Origin: CAYRGQ01 sp964444885
GTDB lineage: Bacteria > Bacteroidota > Bacteroidia > Sphingobacteriales > Sphingobacteriaceae
Length of the DNA: 37,689 nt
Assembly: GCA_964444885.1 (NCBI GenBank)
Contig: CAYUIZ010000017.1
Location: 1-37,689 of the forward strand
Direction of reading: 5' to 3'
Position 1 is the stretch's first letter. The number at the start of each line of letters is the position of its first letter. Below are positions 1 to 7,769 of this stretch, one piece after another. Position numbers and translations under genes: made by a program. The notes below the pieces were generated by a model. That model saw nothing but the letters and a program-made list of their open reading frames with translations. It had not been told where the DNA came from and ran no database searches.

Positions 1-968
1 CCTATTTGGAGTGGTATAAATCCATGCTACTCATGCGTAAGTTTGAAGAGAAGGCCGGACAGTTGTATGGCCAACAAAAAATCCGGGGATTTTGCCATTT
101 ATATATAGGCCAGGAGGCCGTAGTGGCCGGTGCGATGTCCGTATTGCGACCCGAAGATTCTATGATTACCGCGTATCGCGACCACGCGCACGCCATTGCC
201 AAAGGGATGAGCCCAAACGCCGCTATGGCTGAGATGTTCGGGAAAATAACCGGATGCTCGAAAGGGAAGGGAGGATCGATGCACTTTTTCAGCAAGGAGC
301 ACAAATTCATGGGCGGGCACGGTATCGTGGGCGGGCAGATTCCGCTCGGCGCCGGGATTGCCTTCGCCGAGAAGTACAACGGAACGGACAACGTCAACGT
401 GTGCTACATGGGTGACGGGGCCGTACGCCAAGGTGCGTTCAGCGAAACGCTGAACATGGCGATGTTGTGGAAATTGCCCGTCATCTTTGTTTGCGAAAAT
501 AATGGATATGCCATGGGTACTTCCGTGGCCCGTACGACAAACATGACCGAAATATATAAGATGGGCTTAGGCTTCGATATGCCGAGCGCACCTGTCGACG
601 GGATGGATGTAGTGGCGGTGCATACGGCGATGGACGAGGCGGTGCAGCGTGCCCGGAGCGGCGAAGGCCCTACCTTCCTCGAAATGCGTACGTACCGCTA
701 TAAAGGACACTCCATGTCTGACCCCGCTAAGTACCGTACCAAGGAAGAACTGGAGGAATACAAAGGCCGCGATCCCCTTATCACGACAAAGGCTGCCATC
801 ATCGAAAATAAATACGCAGACGAGAAATGGTTTGACGAAGTAGGCGAAGAAGTGAAACGTAAGGTGGATGAGTCGGTCAAATTTGCCGAGGAATCGCCCT
901 ATGCGGAGGCGTTTGAGCTGTATGAGGATGTCTACGTGCAGGAGGACTACCCCTTTGTCATGGACTAG
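1..968 (+). CDS. pdhA: Pyruvate dehydrogenase E1 component, alpha subunit (5' truncated by window edge)
   Basis: This is the thiamine-diphosphate-dependent E1 alpha chain, which works with E1 beta to decarboxylate pyruvate and acetylate the lipoyl groups of E2. The frame is already open at base 3 (Tyr-Leu-Glu-Trp-Tyr), so the TTG at 6 is an internal Leu codon and the true start lies left of the window; only a short N-terminal piece should be missing. The ThDP-binding motif GDGAVRQG begins near base 415 and ends with the ENN triplet near 496-504. The sequences KGKGGSMH and RYKGHSMSDP are typical of E1 alpha. The stop is at 966-968, and the E2 gene begins 50 bases later on the same strand. E1 beta is not in the window; in this group it is often encoded elsewhere, so a split complex is expected. 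Identification is secure. Confidence 0.97.
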   Translation, partial: YLEWYKSMLLMRKFEEKAGQLYGQQKIRGFCHLYIGQEAVVAGAMSVLRPEDSMITAYRDHAHAIAKGMSPNAAMAEMFGKITGCSKGKGGSMHFFSKEHKFMGGHGIVGGQIPLGAGIAFAEKYNGTDNVNVCYMGDGAVRQGAFSETLNMAMLWKLPVIFVCENNGYAMGTSVARTTNMTEIYKMGLGFDMPSAPVDGMDVVAVHTAMDEAVQRARSGEGPTFLEMRTYRYKGHSMSDPAKYRTKEELEEYKGRDPLITTKAAIIENKYADEKWFDEVGEEVKRKVDESVKFAEESPYAEAFELYEDVYVQEDYPFVMD

Positions 969-1018
969 TTTACGGGAAAGGTATTTGGATATAGTTAACG
1001 AAAGACAACGATACGATA

Positions 1019-2665
1019 ATGGCTGAAGCAGTAAGAATGCCCAAAATGAGCGATACCATGACCGAAGGGGTAATCGCGAAGTGGCACAAAAAAGTAGGAG
1101 ATAAAATAAGTTCAGGCGACCTGATTGCTGAGGTGGAAACCGACAAGGCTACGATGGATTTCGAATCCTATCAGGAAGGAACATTGTTATATATCGGGCC
1201 TGGCGAGGGAGAGGCAGTGCCCATTGATGCTGTTATTGCCGTGCTAGGCGAGGAAGGCGAAGACTACCAGAGCCTGCTCGACGCTGAGGAATCAGATGCC
1301 GGGAAAGAAGAAACCGAAGAACCGGCTGCAAGTACCGACAGCGACACGGAAGAGGAGGACGCCAGCGAAGAGGTAACGGCTGAGTCTTTAGGGGCGACCG
1401 TCATCACCATGCCACTGTTGAGCGATACGATGACTGAAGGCGTTATCGCCGAATGGCATTTTAAGGTGGGCGACACGATCAAAAGTGATGATGCCATCGC
1501 GGATGTCGAAACCGATAAAGCCACGATGGAGGTGACGGCTTACGCTGACGGTACCCTGCTGCACATCGGTGTGGAGAAAGGGCAAGCCGCCAAAGTAAAC
1601 GACATTATAGCGATTGTGGGCAAGGAAGGCACGGACGTGACCCCGTTGCTGAAGCCGAAATCGAAAAAAGCAGCGCCTAAGGCCGACGACAAAGCGCCAG
1701 CACCCGCCACGGCCGACAAGTCCCCGGCTCCGGCAAAATCCGAACCCGCGGCAGCCGCGTCCGAATCGGACGATGCGCGTGTCAAAGCGTCGCCATTGGC
1801 CCGCCGTATTGCCAAAGAAAAAGGAATTAACCTGCGCGACGTAAAAGGCTCGGCTGATGGCGGACGCATTGTGAAGAAGGATGTCGAGTCCTTCAAGCCC
1901 GCGCCGGCTGCAGCTCCTGCAACGGACGCAGCGCCTCAAGCCGCAGCACAGGAAGCCGTGGTTATCCCGCAGTTTGTTGGCGAAGAACGCTATACCGAAA
2001 AACCGGTGTCGCAGATGCGCAAAACCATCGCGCGCCGTCTATCGGAGAGCTTATTCACCGCACCACATTTCTACTTGACCATCAAAGTGGATATGGATAG
2101 CGCGATCGCCGCGCGCGGCAAGATCAACGAAGTTGCCCCCGTTAAAGTCTCGTTTAACGACCTGGTCATTAAGGCGGTAGCCGTGGCCTTGAAACAGCAT
2201 CCTGCGGTTAACTCATCTTGGCAAGGCGACAAAATCCGATACAATGAGCACGTCAATATCGGCGTAGCGGTAGCTGTGGAGGATGGCTTGTTGGTGCCCG
2301 TGGTGCGCTTCGCTGATGGCAAGAGCTTGTCGCACATCTCGGCCGAAGTTAAGGACTTTGCGCAGCGCGCTAAGAACAAAAAGCTGCAACCTGCGGATTG
2401 GGAAGGGTCTACGTTCACGGTTTCCAACCTGGGCATGTTTGGTATAGACCAGTTTACCGCCATTATCAACTCGCCTGATTCCTGTATTTTGGCAGTTGGC
2501 GGCATTCAGCAGGTGCCGGTTGTCAAAAACGGCGCAGTCGTGCCGGGCAATATCATGAAGCTGACGCTGAGCTGCGACCACCGGTCGGTAGACGGTGCTT
2601 CGGGTGCAGCTTTCCTGCAAACACTGAAGAACTTGCTCGAAGAACCAGTCCGTCTGCTGGCATAG
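1019..2665 (+). CDS. pdhC: Pyruvate dehydrogenase E2, dihydrolipoamide acetyltransferase with two lipoyl domains
   Basis: This is the core subunit of the pyruvate dehydrogenase complex; it carries the acetyl group on lipoyl-lysine and transfers it to CoA. The 548 residues show two lipoyl domains (about 1-80 and 125-205) with lipoylated lysines K43 and K167, both in the sequence ETDKATM. Acidic and Ala/Pro/Lys-rich linkers follow each domain. A peripheral subunit-binding domain (about 254-292, VKASPLARRIAKEKG) precedes the acyltransferase domain (about 325-548), which has the catalytic signature DHRSVDGASG (H521, D525). The ATG at 1019 begins the first lipoyl domain directly. The gene follows pdhA and is closed by a terminator at 2692-2727. 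Its lipoyl groups would be made by the LipA encoded at 12960-13865. The 2-oxoglutarate dehydrogenase E2 is the alternative, but the E1 alpha neighbour and the two lipoyl domains favour PDH. Confidence 0.96.
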   Translation: MAEAVRMPKMSDTMTEGVIAKWHKKVGDKISSGDLIAEVETDKATMDFESYQEGTLLYIGPGEGEAVPIDAVIAVLGEEGEDYQSLLDAEESDAGKEETEEPAASTDSDTEEEDASEEVTAESLGATVITMPLLSDTMTEGVIAEWHFKVGDTIKSDDAIADVETDKATMEVTAYADGTLLHIGVEKGQAAKVNDIIAIVGKEGTDVTPLLKPKSKKAAPKADDKAPAPATADKSPAPAKSEPAAAASESDDARVKASPLARRIAKEKGINLRDVKGSADGGRIVKKDVESFKPAPAAAPATDAAPQAAAQEAVVIPQFVGEERYTEKPVSQMRKTIARRLSESLFTAPHFYLTIKVDMDSAIAARGKINEVAPVKVSFNDLVIKAVAVALKQHPAVNSSWQGDKIRYNEHVNIGVAVAVEDGLLVPVVRFADGKSLSHISAEVKDFAQRAKNKKLQPADWEGSTFTVSNLGMFGIDQFTAIINSPDSCILAVGGIQQVPVVKNGAVVPGNIMKLTLSCDHRSVDGASGAAFLQTLKNLLEEPVRLLA

Positions 2666-2691
2666 ATCCGCCCAAGCGCATTAACAATAAC

Positions 2692-2727
2692 AAGCCCGGT
2701 CCCAGTCAAATGGAATCGGGCTTTTTT
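2692..2727 (+). terminator. Rho-independent terminator after the pdhA-pdhC genes
   Basis: The arms AAGCCCG (2692-2698) and CGGGCTT (2717-2723) pair perfectly, with partial further pairing (CCA with TGG) inside. The 3' arm runs into a T-tract at 2722-2727. It lies 27 bases beyond the E2 stop codon. Confidence 0.85.
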
Positions 2728-2812
2728 GTTCGGGTTGCCGGTCGGAAATGGAGGACTTGGTGCTAACGCCCCTTTCTTACCTTACGTCAATGTGCGGCAA
2801 ACCATGTCTTCT

Positions 2813-2820
2813 TAACTTTG
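2813..2820 (+). promoter_or_regulatory. Bacteroidota -7 promoter element (TAACTTTG) for the dioxygenase-esterase pair
   Basis: TAACTTTG matches the phylum consensus TAnnTTTG exactly, 24 bases before the ATG at 2845. No good TTG -33 box is visible at the usual distance. A purine-rich ribosome site, AAAGGAG, lies at 2832-2838, clearer than at most genes in this window. Confidence 0.6.
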
Positions 2821-2844
2821 TTGGCATAACGAAAGGAGTATATC

Positions 2845-3783
2845 ATGGACAACAAAATCTTAGGCATCCACCACGTCACCGCGATAGCGGGAGACGCTGT
2901 TAAGAACCACGACTTCTACACCCGTATCCTGGGGCAGCGGCTGGTTAAGAAAACGGTCAATTTCGATGACCCGCAGACCTACCATTTCTATTTCGGGGAT
3001 GAGGTGGGATCGCCTGGCACGATCATGACTTTCTTTCCGTGGGGTGATCGCGTGCGCATGGGCAAGCGGGGCACCGGACAAGTCACGGAAGTAGGTTACG
3101 CCGTACCGGAGGGCAGCCTTGACTTCTGGTTGCACCGCTTGGAAGCAAACAATGTGATCTACAATAAGCCTGCTGAGAAGTTTGGCGAAAAGTACCTCAC
3201 GTTCTTGGATCGCGACGGGTTGAAGATCGAGCTTACCGTACCGAAGAAAGCCAGTAGCCGCGAACCCTGGACGACGGACGAGGTCAATGCCGAGCATGCG
3301 ATCCGCGGTTTTCACCACGTGACGATCACGACGACCAATAAGGAGGCGACAGCGGCTATCCTGACGGAGGTATTCGGCTACAGGCTGCTGGAACAACACG
3401 TCAATCGCTATCGCTTCATTACCGATGCTGTGGACGACGCCGCCATCATCGATTTGGTGGAGGCACTGGGCGAGGAACGCGGCCACGTTGCCGGCGGATC
3501 GGTACACCATGTGGCATTCCGGGTTAATAACGAAGCTTCCTTGATGTATTTTAGGGATCAGATCGTGTCACGCGGCTTGCATATCACCGAGAAAATCGAC
3601 CGCAACTATTTCTATTCGCTCTATTTCAGAGAGCCCGGAGGCGTACTGTTCGAAATCGCAACGGACAACCCCGGATTCGCGACAGACGAACCGGTCGGTG
3701 AATTAGGAAGTGGGCTCAAATTGCCGCAGCAGTATGAGTCTAGCCGCGATCAAATCGAACAGGTATTGCCCAAGCTGGGCTAA
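2845..3783 (+). CDS. Ring-cleaving dioxygenase, VOC family (MhqO-like)
   Basis: The 312-residue protein contains two vicinal-oxygen-chelate modules, about 5-135 and 152-275. Each module opens with a His-His-Val motif (H9-H10 and H157-H158). A third HHV (H221-H222) and the sequence GVLFEIATDNPGF with E270 provide the likely metal ligands of the second module. This layout matches the MhqO/MhqA class of putative hydroquinone or catechol ring-cleaving dioxygenases, which are cytosolic and metal-dependent and remove quinone-type electrophiles. The ATG at 2845 is chosen because AAAGGAG precedes it and a TAnnTTTG promoter lies just upstream. The next gene, an MhqD-like esterase, starts 9 bases after the stop. 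No MarR-type regulator such as MhqR is visible nearby. The family is certain; the substrate is inferred from homology and pairing only. Confidence 0.88.
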   Translation: MDNKILGIHHVTAIAGDAVKNHDFYTRILGQRLVKKTVNFDDPQTYHFYFGDEVGSPGTIMTFFPWGDRVRMGKRGTGQVTEVGYAVPEGSLDFWLHRLEANNVIYNKPAEKFGEKYLTFLDRDGLKIELTVPKKASSREPWTTDEVNAEHAIRGFHHVTITTTNKEATAAILTEVFGYRLLEQHVNRYRFITDAVDDAAIIDLVEALGEERGHVAGGSVHHVAFRVNNEASLMYFRDQIVSRGLHITEKIDRNYFYSLYFREPGGVLFEIATDNPGFATDEPVGELGSGLKLPQQYESSRDQIEQVLPKLG

Positions 3784-3792
3784 ACGGAGACA

Positions 3793-4428
3793 ATGATGGC
3801 ATATACGCACGATATACAAGTCGTCCGGCAAGGGCCGGCGACCGAACCCGCGGGCAAAGCCGTGGTCATGTTGCATGGCCGCGGCAGCACGGCCGCGAGT
3901 ATCCTTACCTTGCGGCAGCACCTGAGTGTGGGCGACGACGCCATGCTGCTGGCACCGCAGGCTACGAATAACAGCTGGTATCCGTATAGCTTCATGGCAC
4001 CGGTTGGACAGAACCAGCCGGCCCTGGATTCGGCAATAGCCTTGGTTGGCGAGGCCGTTCGGGAGGCTGTATCCGCAGGCATGGCGCACGAGGACATTTA
4101 TTTCGTTGGGTTTTCGCAGGGAGCTTGCCTCGCGCTGGAATACGTGGCCCAGCACGCTACACGCTACGGAGGCGTCGTTGCCTTCACCGGCGGACTGGTG
4201 GGCGGTACGTTGGATACCGCCAGCTACCGCGGCGATTTTGCCGGCACGCCCATTCTGATCAGTGCAGGCGATCAGGATCCGCATGTGCCCCTAAGCCGCA
4301 TCAGGGAAAGCGAAACGGTGATGGTGGCGCTGGGCGCGGCGCTCACCGTCGATATTTACCCCGGCAAGCCGCACAGCATTTCGGGCGAGGAGATCGTCAG
4401 AGCCAACGCCCTCGTGTTTAAGAACTGA
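3793..4428 (+). CDS. Phospholipase/carboxylesterase family alpha/beta hydrolase (MhqD-like)
   Basis: A 211-residue cytosolic serine hydrolase without a signal peptide. The nucleophile elbow GFSQG places the catalytic serine at S108; the sequence GDQDPHVP gives D162 and KPHS gives H194, so the Ser-Asp-His triad is complete. MLHGRGS near residues 27-32 is the oxyanion-hole loop. Size and motifs fit the small phospholipase/carboxylesterase family that includes B. subtilis MhqD. Two in-frame ATGs occur at the start (3793 and 3796), preceded by GGAG at 3786-3789; either could be used. It is coupled to the upstream dioxygenase by a 9-base spacer, so the pair is probably one transcript. The natural substrate cannot be read from the sequence. 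Confidence 0.9.
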   Translation: MMAYTHDIQVVRQGPATEPAGKAVVMLHGRGSTAASILTLRQHLSVGDDAMLLAPQATNNSWYPYSFMAPVGQNQPALDSAIALVGEAVREAVSAGMAHEDIYFVGFSQGACLALEYVAQHATRYGGVVAFTGGLVGGTLDTASYRGDFAGTPILISAGDQDPHVPLSRIRESETVMVALGAALTVDIYPGKPHSISGEEIVRANALVFKN

Positions 4429-4558
4429 GGTACCACCTTCGATGCTGTCTCGGCCGTGCGCGGCGGGGCGAAGGGAGTTAGTATGCGGCAACTGCCTTGT
4501 TCATTGTTTTTTAATGCAATAAGTACGCTGGCCAGTCGGCCTGTAAGAAAAAAATGGC

Positions 4559-4566
4559 TAAGTTTG
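4559..4566 (+). promoter_or_regulatory. -7 promoter element (TAAGTTTG) upstream of the IPExxxVDY gene
   Basis: TAAGTTTG fits the TAnnTTTG consensus and ends 27 bases before the TTG start at 4594. The 165-base gap between the esterase and this gene shows no clear terminator; I see only a short GGCC repeat (4530-4541). Confidence 0.55.
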
Positions 4567-4593
4567 TAGGACACAAATTTTGACCTCGTTTTC

Positions 4594-5016
4594 TTGAACA
4601 AGTTCATCTTAAAATACGAATTAGATTTAGACTTCGTGTTATTGGCGATATCGAGCCCGTTGAAAGATTATCGCCTTTGCCATTTTATTAATAAAAATGC
4701 GGGATTGGGACTACGCAAGGCAGTCGACCACGAGGTATGGCTGGCCAATGCCGACACGCCGTCCTACTTTAGCAAATACGAACAGCTCAGTGAAGAGTCT
4801 GAAACGGAGTTTTACCTGCTTACCAATCGGGCATACGATGGGGGATGGCTCGTGCCCGAGATGCGTCAGACAGATTTTTTCCTCCTTATCAAGAACTTTA
4901 TTGACGACGACGACCTGCAGGCACTGGATGAAGGAATCAATGCCATCGCCGAAGTATTGGTGGCCGGAGAAATATCGCCCGGAAAGTTAAAATCGAAGGA
5001 AAATCTGATTTTTTGA
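4594..5016 (+). CDS. IPExxxVDY-family protein of unknown function
   Basis: A 140-residue soluble protein that I recognise as the Bacteroidota-restricted IPExxxVDY family from the sequence LVPEMRQTDFFLLI (about residues 88-101), where the namesake motif appears in the variant form VPEMRQTDF. The N-terminal half is mixed alpha/beta, and the C-terminal third is acidic (DDDD near 109) followed by a Lys/Glu-rich tail. It begins with TTG at 4594, the first start codon in frame after the promoter at 4559-4566. The pyruvate kinase gene follows after 115 bases; from memory the two are neighbours in many Bacteroidota, which suggests an ancestral link but not a known function. No catalytic motif is visible, and the biochemical role is unknown. 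Confidence 0.85.
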   Translation: MNKFILKYELDLDFVLLAISSPLKDYRLCHFINKNAGLGLRKAVDHEVWLANADTPSYFSKYEQLSEESETEFYLLTNRAYDGGWLVPEMRQTDFFLLIKNFIDDDDLQALDEGINAIAEVLVAGEISPGKLKSKENLIF

Positions 5017-5048
5017 AACAAAATTAGCCTTTGTGTAAAAAGTACACC

Positions 5049-5056
5049 TATCTTTG
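5049..5056 (+). promoter_or_regulatory. -7 promoter element (TATCTTTG) for pyk
   Basis: TATCTTTG matches TAnnTTTG and implies transcription starting near 5062, leaving a leader of about 70 bases before the pyk ATG. A TTTG at 5030-5033 could serve as an upstream box, but its 15-base spacing is shorter than usual. Confidence 0.6.
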
Positions 5057-5131
5057 CGCCGACCCGGACGGGGCAGGATGCCAGCACAAGGCACCGCGAG
5101 AAACAGACATTAACAGTTAATCTAAAGATAC

Positions 5132-6562
5132 ATGGAAAAAGTCCAGAAGCGCACAAAAATCGTGGCCACCTTGGGCCCGGCTTCGGCAAAGAAGGAAGTA
5201 TTGGCAAGTATGATCGAAAAAGGCGTGGACGTATGCCGTCTCAATTTTTCGCACGGTAGCCACGAAGACCACTTGAAGGTAATCAATATCATCAAGGAGA
5301 TAAACAAGGAATATAATATCAATATCGGCATGCTGGCGGATCTTCAAGGTCCGAAAATCCGCATCGGCAAGATGAAAGAAGGCGGTGCTGTATTGCTGAA
5401 TGGAACGCAGGTAGAGATCACCACCCATGAGCTGATCGGCGACGAAAAGCGGATCTACATCACGTACGACACTTTCCCGCAAGATGTGGGCGAAGACGAG
5501 ATCATCCTGCTGGACGACGGCAAGATCCAATTGCGCGTCTTGTCGACCAACCGGAAGGATACCGTGACGTGTGAAGTGGTGCACGGCGGCGTGCTGACAT
5601 CCCGCAAGGGCGTCAACCTGCCGAACACCAACGTATCTATTCCTAGCCTGACGGAAGAAGACCTGATTAACCTCGACTTCGTGCTGGAGCATGATATTGA
5701 GTGGATCGGTATGTCGTTCGTGCGCAAGGCCGAAGACATCATCCGGCTTAAAGAGATTATCAAGGCCAAAGGCAAGACCGCTGGCGTGATTGCCAAAATC
5801 GAAAAGCCTGAGGCAATCGAAAATATCGATGCGATCATTGCGGAGACGGACGGTATTATGGTAGCGCGGGGTGACCTGGGCGTGGAAATGCCGATGGAAG
5901 ATGTTCCTGTCTTGCAAAAAATGATTGTCAAAAAGTGCCGTAATGCAGCCAAGCCCGTCATCATCGCGACCCAAATGCTGGAGAGTATGATCACGACGCC
6001 GCGGCCGACCCGCGCCGAAGTGAACGACGTGGCTAACTCCGTACTGGACGGTGCGGATGCGGTGATGCTCAGTGGGGAAACATCGGTGGGTGAGTTCCCT
6101 GAGATCGTCATTGAAACCATGAGTAAGATTATCGTGCACGTGGAGCGTACCTCTTATCCGTACTACATCGCGAAGAAAGCCGAATACGTGGAAGAGTCCA
6201 TGATCCCGGACGCAATCTGCGGCTCGTCGATCTACCTAGCGGACAAAGCCAAGGCTTCAGCCATCGTGGCGATGACGTCTTCGGGGTACACCGCGTTTGA
6301 GATCTCAAGCTACCGTCCCGATGCCGATATTTATATTTTTACGGGCAATAGGCGCTTGCTTAACACGCTGAGTTTGTTGTGGGGAGTCAAGACCTTCTTC
6401 TACGACAGGTTTGAGAGTACCGATGGCAGCATCAACGACGTCAACCGTGTACTGCGCGAGAAGAACTTGGTAAGCCCGGGCGAGGTGGTGATCAACACGG
6501 CCTCCACGCCATTGCACCTGAAAGGCAAGACGAATACGATCAAAATCACGATCGTGGAGTAA
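5132..6562 (+). CDS. pyk: Pyruvate kinase
   Basis: Catalyses phosphoenolpyruvate plus ADP to pyruvate plus ATP, the last step of glycolysis, feeding the pyruvate dehydrogenase encoded at the left end of the window. The 476 residues match the standard bacterial length without an extra C-terminal domain. The N-terminal sequence KRTKIVATLGPAS and LADLQGPKIRIG mark the barrel; the signature AKIEKPEAIENID contains the catalytic lysine, and MVARGDLGVE supplies acidic metal ligands. PVIIATQMLESM and the downstream PRPTRAEVNDVANSVLDG stretch are also typical. The ATG at 5132 opens the conserved N-terminus. A promoter at 5049-5056 and a terminator at 6596-6622 suggest it can be expressed as a single gene. 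Confidence 0.98.
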   Translation: MEKVQKRTKIVATLGPASAKKEVLASMIEKGVDVCRLNFSHGSHEDHLKVINIIKEINKEYNINIGMLADLQGPKIRIGKMKEGGAVLLNGTQVEITTHELIGDEKRIYITYDTFPQDVGEDEIILLDDGKIQLRVLSTNRKDTVTCEVVHGGVLTSRKGVNLPNTNVSIPSLTEEDLINLDFVLEHDIEWIGMSFVRKAEDIIRLKEIIKAKGKTAGVIAKIEKPEAIENIDAIIAETDGIMVARGDLGVEMPMEDVPVLQKMIVKKCRNAAKPVIIATQMLESMITTPRPTRAEVNDVANSVLDGADAVMLSGETSVGEFPEIVIETMSKIIVHVERTSYPYYIAKKAEYVEESMIPDAICGSSIYLADKAKASAIVAMTSSGYTAFEISSYRPDADIYIFTGNRRLLNTLSLLWGVKTFFYDRFESTDGSINDVNRVLREKNLVSPGEVVINTASTPLHLKGKTNTIKITIVE

Positions 6563-6595
6563 ATCCGGGCTGTGGCCGCGGACATAAATCCAAAC

Positions 6596-6622
6596 AAGCC
6601 CGGCGCCATGCCGGGTTTTTTT
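6596..6622 (+). terminator. Rho-independent terminator after pyk
   Basis: CCCGGC (6599-6604) pairs with GCCGGG (6610-6615) across a five-base loop. AAG before it pairs with the first Ts after it, and the T-tract covers 6616-6622. It separates pyk from the convergent polysaccharide operon. Confidence 0.88.
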
Positions 6623-6715
6623 GTGCCAATGCACACGGCGCTCGGAAGTGCGCGTCCCTCCGTTGGTGCGGCCGCGATCATCGGCATGTGCCCGATAAGC
6701 CGGCAAATTGAAGGG

Positions 6716-7720
6716 CTAGTCCGCTCCAAGCCGGGGCATCCGTTTCTGGATTGACCGCTTGATGCGCTGGCACCGGTGTGCCGCCACGCGCTTCCACTTG
6801 GCAAGCTTTGTCCGCGCATTCATGTATTGGTGGGTGTTTAGGAGTTCGCTGGCGGTCTTTCTCACGTCCAGTTTTTCTTCGGCAATATGGCGTAGCTTCG
6901 CTCCGTCTTCGGCACGGTACTGCGCGAACTCGCGGAGAAGGCGCTCCTCGTCGAATGCCAGATCGCGATAACGCCCGGAGCAATTCGTCTGGACATACTG
7001 GTCGAACAAATGGGGGTGAAGGTATCCGTCGCCCTTGTTTCCGTTATAGTCGCGGTTGTCAAACACGATACACGGGCGCCCGCAGGCCATGGCATCGTAC
7101 ACCGAACGCCCGATACCCACCACCATGTCGGCTTGGTTGATTTCCTGTTCGATGTTGAGTGTCGGGTTCTTGTGTTTGCTGTGGTGGATGAGCGTCAGGC
7201 CTGCCCGCTCGCAGACACGTGTGAGCAGCGCCTTGGCTTCCTCGCTTTGGCATAGGGAGAGGACGGTTTTCAGTTCGGTATTCGGTGTGCGGACTGGCTT
7301 TTTCTGATTGAGGTCTAGTCCGTTTAGAATTAGTTTGCTGTTGTATCCCTTGTTTTTCAGGTGATTGCATACCTCATCGCTAATGCCGATGTGGTAGTCG
7401 GCATAAGGAAAAGGCTGCTCGAGCGGAGGGATGGTGCCGTGGCAAATTTGCACAATCTGTCCGTGCTTGCGCAGTGCATCCACGACGACATTGTGGGAAG
7501 CCAGGATAAGGTCATACTGGTTGCGGGATGTATAGCGGATGCCGAGCGATTCTTCGATGTATTGAGCGAGTTTCCCCCGTTTCAATGCGAAATACTCGAC
7601 TGTGACATCGTCGCGTCGTTGCAGTGTTTTGAGCAGGTCTATCGTGTACAGTTCCGATCCGCCTACATGTTCCAGGTGATGTGTCCCTACGAGTATATGC
7701 CGCTGTGTGTTGACTGCCAT
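6716..7720 (-). CDS. GT-B fold glycosyltransferase, GT4-like
   Basis: A 334-residue predicted cytosolic glycosyltransferase. The N-terminal half has the glycine-rich acceptor-side motif GGSE (20-23). The C-terminal half carries GRSVYDAMACGRPCIVFD (204-221), a compact form of the donor-binding region of GT4-type enzymes in which the usual glutamates are partly replaced. The sequence NGLD (133-136) is the family's inter-domain marker. The last 40 residues are strongly basic (KWKR, KRSIQKR), consistent with peripheral membrane contact. It is the last gene of the operon, 49 bases after the preceding glycosyltransferase. Donor and acceptor sugars cannot be read from the sequence; a role in surface polysaccharide or glycoprotein glycan assembly follows from the sugar-nucleotide genes upstream. 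Confidence 0.78.
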   Translation of the reverse strand: MAVNTQRHILVGTHHLEHVGGSELYTIDLLKTLQRRDDVTVEYFALKRGKLAQYIEESLGIRYTSRNQYDLILASHNVVVDALRKHGQIVQICHGTIPPLEQPFPYADYHIGISDEVCNHLKNKGYNSKLILNGLDLNQKKPVRTPNTELKTVLSLCQSEEAKALLTRVCERAGLTLIHHSKHKNPTLNIEQEINQADMVVGIGRSVYDAMACGRPCIVFDNRDYNGNKGDGYLHPHLFDQYVQTNCSGRYRDLAFDEERLLREFAQYRAEDGAKLRHIAEEKLDVRKTASELLNTHQYMNARTKLAKWKRVAAHRCQRIKRSIQKRMPRLGAD

Positions 7721-7769
7721 TCGGTGGAAGTGTCGGTCGGGCGTTCCGATTGCGGCACGCCAAATCCGG

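Noticed and set aside
5117..6139. 340-residue open frame on the minus strand opposite pyk
   Set aside because: Lies entirely antisense to a certain pyruvate kinase gene, is rich in His/Arg/Phe without any family motif, and is a codon-bias shadow.
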